A DNA stretch of 64,000 nucleotides, taken from the NCBI GenBank assembly GCA_002104895.1, contig MCFG01000048.1, positions 18,501-82,500 on the forward strand, given 5' to 3'. Origin of the DNA: Anaeromyces robustus (lineage: Eukaryota; Neocallimastigomycota; Neocallimastigomycetes; Neocallimastigales; Neocallimastigaceae). Numbering within the stretch: position 1 is the first letter of the stretch; each line of letters starts with the position of its first letter. Positions 34,936-45,548 of this stretch are shown piece after piece. The notes beneath the pieces were generated by a model, which worked only from the letters and a program-made list of their open reading frames with translations, was not told where the DNA came from and ran no database searches. The position numbers and the translations under genes were made by a program.

Positions 34936-37661
34936 ATGAAGTTTAATTTTAGTACATTATCTTTAACAATAGCATTAATATTTCGTAAGTACTCTTTTTC
35001 TCTATTTTATTTCATTTATTTTATAAGTTAACAAATATAATTATTTAAAAATAATAATGTTTGAAAGAGAAAAAAAAATTTTTTTTTTAACAATATTATA
35101 TATATATAATTGATATTATTAGTAAATGTCAAGCAAATAACTGCTCTTGACAATTTTCTTAGAAATTCTACTCGTCCAAAACTTTTTGAAATGACAGATT
35201 TTAAGGTTCCAACTGTTACCGTTCATCTTAATGAAACTGAATATGCTAATTTCATTACATATTTACATTGTAGAATGGATACCAATCCTACTTATTTAAA
35301 AAGAAATGAAGCTTGTTATACTGCACCATGGGCTAATTTAAATAAAGCTTTAGAAAGAGCTTATGTAAAAGAATATATTAAAGTTGATGCTATTAAAGGA
35401 AATCCAGAAGATAATGCTTTTGTTAATAGTGTTATTAATGATAAATCTCATAATATTACATTATCTGAATTTGAAAATATTGTTACTAAATATTCTAATT
35501 TTACTTTAGAAGAAATTCTTTCCCAACCATATAAACTTATTGAATTACCATCAGGAAAAAAAAAGGGTAAATCTTTTGAAACTAATACTGCTTCTATGAC
35601 TTTTGAACTTGATAGGTAAGAAAAAAAAGAAAATAAATTATAATAAAGAATAAAAATAAAATAAAAGTTTAATATAATAAATAAATATCTTATATATATA
35701 ATTTTATTTATTATGATTCTTTATTTAAAAAAAAAAAAAAAAAAAGATAAAGAAAAACATAATTATAAAATTATATAATTATAAAAAATTTTATTTATAA
35801 TATATATATATAAGAAAAAGAAAAAGAAAAAATAAAAAGTTTATTGAAAAAGTTTTATTTTTATATTATATATATTATATATAAATACAATATTAATAAT
35901 ATATTTATTCTTTTTATATATATTCTTTTTACATATATTCTTTTTATATATATTTATATAATTACTACTTATTCTCATTTCAATTATTATTATTATTGAT
36001 TATTGATTATTGATTATTTAATGGATCATTGATTTACTTTCAGTATTATAACTAAATTTAAAAAAGTAAAATTCTCTATTGGTGGTAGTTCTTCAAAAGC
36101 TTTATCTAAAGTTGGTTATAATATTAATATTAAAGATGGTGATTTATATGGAACTAAAAAATTACGTTTACGTGCTGAAAGTGTTGATCCTTCCTTTTTA
36201 AGAGAAAAACTTGCTTATGATTTATATAAAATTGTTGGATTAACCACAATTTCTGCTAATTATGCTAAACTTTATGTTAATGATACTTTTATGGGTATAT
36301 ATGTTTTAAGAGAAGCTATTAAAGCGGATTGGATTAGAGATAATTTTGGAGAAAAAGATACTAAAAATTTATTTGCATGTGAAGAAAGTACTGAAGGTTT
36401 AAAATGTTCTCATGACGATGAAGATATAACGGATAATTCTGATTTTGATGAATTTAATTCAAAATTAATGAAAACTAAAACTCGTGAAGAATTAGAAGAA
36501 TTCTTTGATGTCGATGGTTTTATTAGATGGCAAGCTGCTAAATATTTATTTGGATCTTTAGATCATAATAAAGGTAAAAATACTTTTCTTTATAGATTTA
36601 CAGATCCTACCGCTGAAACAAAAAATAAGGAAAAATGGATTATTATTTATTATGATTTTGATATGAATTTTGGTAATTATCGACAATCAAGACCAAATAA
36701 AACTTTTAATGAAGAAATGCTTAAAGATTATTATCCATTTTATCATGTTCTTGAAGTTCTTAAACTTAATGATAAAAGTGAAGAATTAATATCAATCATG
36801 GATGAAATTATGCGTGATGTATATAATCCAAATATTATTATTCCACGTATTGATGAATTAAGAAATCATATTGTTGATTATAAACGTGAAGATTTTATCC
36901 CTGATGAAAATGGTCGTTTACCAGGTAGACTTGAAAGTTTTGAAAGATTTGGTGAAGATTCTTTTACTTTTGAAGATTTTGAAAAAAATATTGAATTTAC
37001 AACTATAAAAACAAATGTTCTTAATAATCAAAATGTTACTGAACATGAAACCGTTAGTCGTGGACTTAAAGATTGGATTATTCAACGTTTTAAATTTGTT
37101 TGTACTACTTATAATATGGATTGTTCCTATGCGGATTATATGTTAAATTCTCCATATATTTCTGGACAAAAAGTAGATACAATAGTACATGATATAAAAC
37201 GTGGAGGTTGTAAAGGAACCGGTTATCCATGTTGTATATTTGATACAACTAAAGCCGTTCTTCATGATGATGATGGGGATTGGGGTATAGAAGGTGATTA
37301 TTGTCTTATTGTTAATAATAAAAATGATGATGATGATGATGATGATAAACATAAATATGATCAATATGATCAAACGGATAAAGATGGAAATTGTCCATCA
37401 CTTATTGAAAAAGGATATAGATGTTGTAAAAATCCTAATACAAAAATTGAATATATTAGTAAAAATGGAGATGAATGGGGTGTTGAAAATAATGATTGGT
37501 GTGGTATTACTAATTCACAATGTACCAATTTTGGTGATAAATATAGATGTTGTAAAAAATGTGAAATTGTTTCCTATGAAGATGGTATTTGGGGTTTAGA
37601 AGTGATTAATGGTGTAGAACAAAAATGTGCTATATCTAATTATTGTCTTCAAAAACTATAA
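34936..37661 (+). CDS. CotH-domain protein with three fungal dockerins (array gene 4)
   Basis: Secreted protein of 719 residues from exons 34936-34984, 35123-35615 and 36044-37661; introns GTAAGT...TAG and GTAAGA...CAG, phases 1 and 2. Signal peptide residues 1 to about 24. N-terminal block LFEMTDF, CRMDTNPTYLKRN and CYTAPW. The CotH-like domain has LDHNKG (Asp near 354) and YDFDMNFG (384-391); GKNT replaces the NNN run of genes 1, 2, 3 and 7, as in genes 5 and 6. Dockerins begin near Cys570 (GTGYPCC), Cys631 (GYRCC) and Cys674 (YRCC). Between the first two lies an extended acidic linker with seven consecutive Asp, coded by a GAT repeat. The third dockerin carries the EVINGVEQKCAISNYC ending found only in genes 4 and 5. 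Very short intron 1 (138 bases). Confidence 0.93.
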
Positions 37662-38353
37662 AATCGAAGAAATAAAAAAAAATTAAATTTTTTCATTTTT
37701 TTTTTTGTTTTTTTTTTTAAAAAATAAAAATAAAAATAAAAATAAAAATAAAAAAATATTTATTATTCAACAAAAAAAACAAAAAGATAATTAAGATATA
37801 TATATTTATATATAAATTATCTTTTTTTCTTTTTTTAAAAAAAAAAAAAGAATTAAATCTATAAAAATAATAATTTATTTTTAAGTAAAATAGATAATCT
37901 TATAAATTATTATTATAAATTATTATAAATTATTATTATTTTAATATAAAAAAAATATAATAAAATTTTTTTCTTTTTTTTTTTTTTTATATTCTTAAAA
38001 AATAATAATTAATAATAAATAATAATAATTTTTATTTATTTCGAATATATATATATATATTTATGTATATATAAGATTTATTTAATTTAAAAAAAATAAT
38101 ATTTAATATTATTATAATAATTATTATTTTTTTTTTTTTTTTAAATTATTTCCTTTCATAGAGAAATAAGTATTTAATTTTAGAATTAAAAAGTAAATAA
38201 ATACTTTTTAAAAATCAAATTAAATTCTTATTTTAAAATAAATGAAAGATTTATATCTAATTAAGTTAAAAATAAAAATAAAAAATAAAAAAAAAAAAAT
38301 AAAAATAAAAAAAAAGAATAAAAAAATAAAAAATAAAAATAAAATAAAAAAAA

Positions 38354-38490
38354 TAGAATTGTTAAATTTCTAATTAATAAATGAAAAAAAAATTTTTTTA
38401 TTTTAAATAATAAAATTATTATTTTATTTTTTTCCTTTTAAATCACAATCCATTCTATGAAATTAATATTTTAATATTTAATAATAAATA
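38354..38490 (+). repeat. Tandem duplication, copy 1
   Basis: Begins TAGAATTGTTAAAT and runs through CCTTTTAAATCACAATCCATT and CTATGAAATTAATATTTTAA. A second copy starts 192 bases later. The copies differ by a few small insertions in A/T runs and by A/C changes in the central motif. Confidence 0.8.
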
Positions 38491-38545
38491 AAATAAAAAA
38501 AAATAAAACAATAAAAAAATAAACTAAAAAAAAAAAAAATAAAAA

Positions 38546-38693
38546 TAGAATTGTTAAATATTTATTTCTAATTAATAAATGAAAAAAAAAAAATTATTTT
38601 AAATAATAAAATTATTATTTTATTTTTTTCCTTTTAAACCATAATCCATTCTATGAAAATAATTTCATTATTTTAATATTTAATAAAAAAATA
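38546..38693 (+). repeat. Tandem duplication, copy 2
   Basis: Second copy of the segment at 38354-38490. It reads CCATAATCCATTCTATGAAA where copy 1 reads TCACAATCCATTCTATGAAA, and adds the ATAATTTCATT piece that forms a small palindrome at 38653-38668. Confidence 0.8.
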
Positions 38694-38836
38694 AGTTCAT
38701 ATAAAAAAATTAATAATAATAATAAAAAAAGTTTTTTTCATAATATCATAAAATACAGTATTCTTTTTTTCTTTTTTTCTTTTTTCTTTTTTCTTTTTTT
38801 TCATAATAGTAATAAAGTTTGATGTTTTATAAAACT

Positions 38837-38876
<40 letters not shown>

Positions 38877-39131
38877 ACGTGACAAATCAGTTTCAGTTTA
38901 TTACAATATATATTATATGTAATAATGTGTTGATATTCCATATGGAAAAATTTGTTTTATTTTTATTTTTTTTTCATTTTTTTTTTTTTTTTATTTTTTT
39001 TAAACTCAATGAAATAACTTAGTTTATAGAATATTCTATGACATGTTTTCTAATTATATTAAAAAAAAAAAAAAAGAAAAAAAAAATTTTTTTTTTAAGG
39101 AATATAGTTTCTAAATTATATAGAAATAATT

Positions 39132-39170
<39 letters not shown>

Positions 39171-39774
39171 TATATATTTATTTATATATATATAAATAAA
39201 GGAATAAAAAAAATATTAAATTATAGTATAATAACAATCCTAAAAATGGAAAAAAAAGTTCAACCCTTTTCTTTAATCTTTTTTTATATATAAAATTGAA
39301 TGTTAATTTATTTATTAGAATATTTATATATTTATTTATTTATAATAATAGTTTTTTTATTATTATTATTTTTTTTTTCCATTGTACAAATATTTGTAAC
39401 ACAAAAATTTTTTTTAATAAATCAATATAAAATTTTTTTATTTATTAGAATTTTTAAATAAAGTTACACAAATATATTAAAAATTTTATATGTAAAAAGA
39501 AAAATAAAATTAAAATAAAATATAAAATAATATAAAAAATAAAATAATATAAAAAATAAGATATTAAAAAATAAAATATTTTGTGTATCAAAAAAAAAAA
39601 AGTTTAATATATTCTACATGTACATAGTTGATTCTAAATTCTAAAATTCTAAAAAATTGATTTTTTGATAATAAAAAAAAAACATATAAATATGATAAAA
39701 ATTCCTTTTTCTTTATTAAAATCACAATAATAATAATAATAATAAAAAAAAAATAAAAGAATAATAATATAATA

Positions 39775-39792
39775 TACCAAATATTTTTGGTA
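39775..39792. promoter_or_regulatory. Palindrome TACCAAA...TTTGGTA upstream of gene 5
   Basis: TACCAAATATTTTTGGTA has the same 7-bp arms as the palindrome upstream of gene 4 (34599-34616), with a different spacer of the same length. It lies 159 bases before the start codon of gene 5. Confidence 0.3.
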
Positions 39793-39950
39793 TTAATATT
39801 TAATAATTTTTTAAGTATTTATTATTCAAAGAAAATATAATAATAAAAAAAAGATAAAAAATAAATATTTTTATCAAAATAAATAAATAATTAATTAATA
39901 AATAATAAAATAAAATAAAATAAAATAAATTTAAAATTTAAAATAAAAAA

Positions 39951-42464
39951 ATGAAGTTTATTATTAAAACATTATCTTTAGCTGCATTATTAAGTATGTT
40001 TTTATATATATATATAATTTAAATTTTATAATAATAATTTTTTTTCCTTTTTATATATATATGTTTTAATAAAATAATAATATATTTATATTTATATTTA
40101 TATTTATATCCATAAATATTAATATTATTATCAATGATATTTTAGTTAATGCCAAACAAGCTTTTGCTGAAGATGATTTATTATCAATAACATCACGTCC
40201 AAAACTTTTTGAAATGACAGATTTCAATGTACCAACTTTTAAAGTTAAAATAAATGAAAATGATTATAATAATCTTTTTTTAGTAATGCGTTGTGAAATG
40301 GATACTCATCCTAGTTATTTAAAAAGAAATGATGATTGTTATACCGCTCCATGGGTTGATTTAAATTATGCTTTAAAGAGAGCTTATAACAAAAATTATC
40401 TTGATATTCAAGCTATTAAGAATTATGGAAAAGATATTGATTTTATTAATAGTGTTGTTGAAGGAAAAGCTCAAAATATTACATTAGCTGAATTTGAAGA
40501 TATTGTTAATAAATATTCTACTTTAACTTTAGAAGAAATTTTATCTCAACCATATAATCTTGCTCCTGTTCCATCTGGAAAACCATATGGTAATAATTTT
40601 GAAACTGATAATGCTTCTATGACTTTTGAACTTAATGGGTAAATATATATATTTAAAATTAATAATAAAATTAAAAATAAGAAAAAAATTTTTTTTTTCT
40701 TTTATTATATAATATATAAAATTTATAATATATAACAAAAAATAAATATAAATAATATATAACTTTATTAATTATTAATTATTAATTATTATTTTTTTTT
40801 ATAATTTTTTTTTTCATTCTTTCTTTTTTTTTTTTCTCTTTTTTTATTTTTATTTTTTTTTTTTTAGTGAAGTAACCGAAGTACCAAATATTAAATTTTC
40901 TGTTGGTGGTAGATCTTCCAAAGATAATTCAAAATTAAGTTATAATATTAATATTAAAAATGGACTTTTATTTGAAACAAAAAATATTCGTTTACGTGCT
41001 GATTCTATTGATCCAACTTATATAAGAGAAAAACTTGCCTATGATTTCCATAAACTTTTTGAATTACCAACCATTAATGCTAATTATGCTAGATTATATA
41101 TTAATGATGAATTTATGGGATTTTATATTTTAAGAGATGCTATTAAACCAAAATGGATCCAAGATAATTTTGGAGAAAAGAATACCAAAAATATTTATAA
41201 ATGTCATGAAAGTGCCGTTCAATTATTTAAATGTGAAAATGATGATGAAAAAATAACTGATAATTCAGACTTTGAAGAATTTATTGAAAAATTACAAAAT
41301 GTTAAAAGTCGTGAAGAATTAGAAGAATTCTTTGATGTTAAAACTTTTATTAGATGGCAAGCAGCAAGATATTTATTTGGATCTTTAGATCATGATAAAG
41401 GTAAAAATACAGTACTTTATATGTTCCATAATGAAAATAAGAAAATTTGGGTTCCACTTCATTATGATTTTGATATGAATTTTGGTAATTATAAAATTCC
41501 AAATGCTAAAAGAACTTTTACAGAAGAAATTGCTAATAAATCAAATCCATTATATCCAATTTATAAACTTCTTAATCTTGATAATAATAATAATGAAGAA
41601 TTAATTAGTATTATGAATGATATGGTAACCAGTTATTATAATCCATTTATTGTTTTCCCACGTATTGATAAAATAAAACGTTTTATTGCTGATTATGTTT
41701 ATGAAGATCATACTCCATTAGAAGATGGTCATTTACCAGGTAGATTTGCCATTCCACGTGCTAAAGGTGGAGATTTTTTCACTTATGAAGATTTTGAAGA
41801 TAATACGGAATTTGTTACTATTAAAAATACTATTTATGTGGATGATATTAGTGGTGTAACAGCTGAGACCATTGCTATTGGTCTTAAACATTGGTTAATT
41901 GAACGTTTTAAATTTTCATGTTCTACCTATAAATTAAATTGTAGCTATATGGATAGTTTATTTAATAGTCCTTACTTTAGTGAATATGAAGTTGAAGAAC
42001 GTTCTTCTAAATATCATAATGGTGGTTGTAAAGGTTCAGGTTATGCTTGTTGTAAATTTAATACTACTACTGTTACTACTACCGATTATACTGGTAAATG
42101 GGGTATTGAAGGTTTAAGATATTGTCTTATCGATGAAGATGCTGAAGCTAATAAGGCCAAGGAGGAAGAAAAAATGAGTACAACAACTAAAGAAGGAAAT
42201 TGTCCAACTCTTATTAGAAAAGGATATCCATGTTGTACTAAAAAGACAAGTAATGTTAATTATATTAGTAAAAATGGAGATCAATATGGTTATGAAAATA
42301 ATAAATGGTGTGGTATAACAACTATTCAATGTCCAAACTTTGGTAGTGTAAGATGTTGTGAACATTGTAAAATTATATCTAGTGAAAATGGTCATTGGGG
42401 TATAGAAGTTATTAATGGTGTAGAACAAAGATGTGCCATTTCTAATTATTGTTTAAGTAAATAA
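39951..42464 (+). CDS. CotH-domain protein with three fungal dockerins (array gene 5)
   Basis: Secreted protein of 710 residues from exons 39951-39993, 40146-40638 and 40868-42464; introns GTATGT...TAG and GTAAAT...TAG, phases 1 and 2. Signal peptide residues 1 to about 22. N-terminal block LFEMTDF, CEMDTHPSYLKRNDDC (identical in gene 6) and TAPW. CotH-like domain with LDHDKG (Asp near 353) and HYDFDMNFG (motif 378-385), the His shared with gene 6. Dockerins begin near Cys566 (GSGYACC), Cys624 (GYPCC) and Cys667 (VRCC), with a linker rich in Glu, Lys and Ala between the first two. The second dockerin reads WGYE-like as YGYENNKWC. The third ends EVINGVEQRCAISNYC as in gene 4. Closest to genes 4 and 6. 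Confidence 0.93.
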
Positions 42465-43394
42465 AAATAAAAATAAATAATAATAATAAAAATAAAATAA
42501 GAATAAAAAGAAAAATAAAAAAAAAAAAAAAAATAAAAAAAAAATACAAATTAAGTAAAATAATAAAAATAATAAAAATAATGAAGATAATAATTAATTA
42601 ATTAAAATAATTTAATTTAAATTATTAAACATTATTCACGTAAAACCCCCCCAAAAAAAAAACACAACATCACACATCACTTTTTAAATCTTTTTTTTTT
42701 TTTTATTATTATTATTATTTTATATATATATATAATAATAATTTATATATATATATTTATACATATTATAAGCAATACGCAAAAAAAAAAAAAAATAATT
42801 TTTTATTATAATAATTTAAAATAATTTAAATTTTTATAAATAATTACACACACACACTCACACACAAACATTCACACACACACCTACAAACAAAAAAACA
42901 AAAGCAAAAAAAAAAAGAAATACTTAATATTATAAAAATCTAATATATTTTTAAAAACAATATGTTAATAGTAATAGAAATATTAAAAATAATATTTATT
43001 AATATTAAATATAAGTTTATTAGAATAATATGAGTAGAATAAAATATATATAAGTAAAAAAAAAAAATTAATAATAATTAAAAAAAAAATAATTAAATAA
43101 AAAATTATTTTTTTTTTAAAGTATATATTTAGGATAGATTATAAACTTAATTATTAATTAATTAAAAAAAAAAAAAAAACAATAACAAAAATAAAAATAA
43201 TATAAAAAAAAAAAAAACAATAACAAATTATTATTATAATAATAATAATAAATAATTATTAATAATTTTAAAGTTAAGATTTATTTTAATCTTTTATTAA
43301 TTATTTTTAATCTACTTTTTTTTTAAATCCACTTTGATAAGTAAGTATAAATAATTCCTAATGTGGAAGTAAAATTTTTTTTTATAATATAAAA

Positions 43395-43448
<54 letters not shown>

Positions 43449-43461
43449 TATTATTATTATT

Positions 43462-43495
<34 letters not shown>

Positions 43496-43514
43496 ACTAT
43501 TATTATTATTATTA

Positions 43515-43548
<34 letters not shown>

Positions 43549-45548
43549 AATTATTTATTATTATTATTAAATTTTTTATATTTTAGATTTGGATATCATT
43601 TTATACCATTTTTATGTATTTATTTTTAACCTTTTTTTTTCATATAAAAAAAAAATACTAAAAGACTTTATATAGAATTTGTGTAACTAAAAAAAAACAT
43701 ATATTTTTTATTTTTTTTATTTTTTTATTTTTTTTATTTTTTTATTTTTTTATTTTTTTTATTTTTTTTTTATTTTTTATTTTATTTTAGTAGATATGAA
43801 ACATAAATAGTTTTATAAATTTTTTATTCATGTTTTTGATTATTATTTTTTTTGTATTTTAATTTTGTTTTTATTCTTTTTATTCTTTTTATTCTTTTAT
43901 TTCATAATGTTATAGAATGATTTTTTTTCTTTATATTTTCCACTAAATTTTATTCAATTTTGTTTTCTGTTTTTTTTTATTTTTTTTTATGTTTTTTTAT
44001 AGAATTTTCTTTTAAATATTTAAATTTTTTTATTTATTTAAATTTTATTTATTTATACATTTATTTATTAAATATTTATTTTAATTTTTAATTTATTTTA
44101 ATTTTTTAATTTTTAATATTTTTATTATTTATTATTATTCCATAATATTCATTAATATTATGACAATTTTTGTACTTTAATAGAAAAAAAAAAATTAAAA
44201 TAAAAGTAAAAAATCAGGAAAGCAAAAAAACACAAAATTAATTAATTAAAATTAATAAAAGTAAAAAAAGTAAAAATAAAAAAAAAAAAAAAAGATAAAT
44301 AATAATAAATAAATTAATATTTATTATTATTATTTATTATTATTTATTATTAATAAAATTATTATTATTATATTTAATAAAAATAAAATTTTATTTTATA
44401 ATATAAAATAAAAAAAGTATTTTTTTTTTGTTCTTTTTTTATTATTATTTTTATTATTTTTATATCCTTTATTCAATTTATTTATTCAATTTATTTATTT
44501 ATTATTTATTTATTTATTTATTTATTATTATTTATTTAAATTTGTAATTTGTTATTTAAATTAAAAAAATACAAATATAATATATTTAAATATAAATAAA
44601 ATTCGTGTAACTTTATTTATTTACTGACGTAAGATGATATTGTCATATAATAAAGTATAATAAAATATATTTACTAATATATTTACTAATATATTAAATA
44701 TATGAAATAATATAATTTTTATACAATTATTCTATGAATAAAAATAAAAAACAATACTTAAAACAAAAAACAAAATAAAAATTAAAGTAAAAGTAAAAGT
44801 AAAAATTTTTTTAGCAACAAAATTTTTGCATAATAAATAATAATAAAAAATAAAATTTTAATTTTATTAAATATAATAATAAATAATTAATTATAACAAA
44901 ATTAGAAAAAAATAAGAAAAATAAGAAAAATTAAAAAGATAATAAAAAAGATAATTAAATAATTAATAATAATAGAATAATTAAATAATTAAATAATTAA
45001 ATAATAATTTTTTATGTGTCAAATAAAGATTAAAACTTTGTTGATAATTAATAAATAAATGAATAAATTAAATAAATGAATAAATTAAATAAATTAAATA
45101 AATTTAATCTAATAAGAATTTAATAATAATTAAAAAAAAAAAAAAAAATAAAAATATATATACCACTAAAAAGAATTAAAAAAAAATTTTATTATTTTTT
45201 TTTTAAAATAAAAGTATCATCAAATAATTAATAAATAATTTGGTATAATAAATAGTATTTTTTTTTATTTCTTTATTTATATATATATAATAAAAGGAAT
45301 TGCTATTTATTATACTAAGTTTAGAAGAGAAAAAAATAAAATAAAAATAAAAAAATAAAAATAAAATAAAATAAAAAATAAAAATAAAAATAAAAATAAA
45401 AATAAAATAAAAAATAAAAAATAAAAATAAAATAAAATAAAATAAAGAATAAAAATAAAAAATAAAATAAAATAAAGAATAAAAATAAAATATATTTAAG
45501 AATAAAAAAATTAAATAAAATAAAATAGAATAAAATAAGATATACAAA
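42465..45548. other. Spacer between genes 5 and 6
   Basis: A/T-rich. It holds a run of seven C near 42647, a CA-rich patch at about 42838-42892, ATT arrays at about 43395-43560 and TTTTATT arrays at about 43700-43790. The minus-strand frame at 45203-45559 comes from AAAAT-type repeats in the leader of gene 6. No gene seen. Confidence 0.7.
45237..45248. promoter_or_regulatory. Half-site TTTGGTA upstream of gene 6
   Basis: AATTTGGTATAA, about 300 bases before the start of gene 6, repeats the right arm and flank of the palindrome before gene 4. A TACCA occurs about 70 bases earlier, but not as a palindrome. Weak candidate for the same regulatory site. Confidence 0.2.

Larger units (their letters stand above)
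37662..39950. other. Short spacer between genes 4 and 5
   Basis: About 2.3 kb, the shortest gap in the array. It holds a roughly 140-bp direct duplication (38354-38490 and 38546-38693), an ATTT array (39129-39196), a homopolymer-rich stretch whose two-strand frames (38697-38885 minus, 38819-39022 plus) are not genes, and the palindrome at 39775-39792. Confidence 0.7.
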
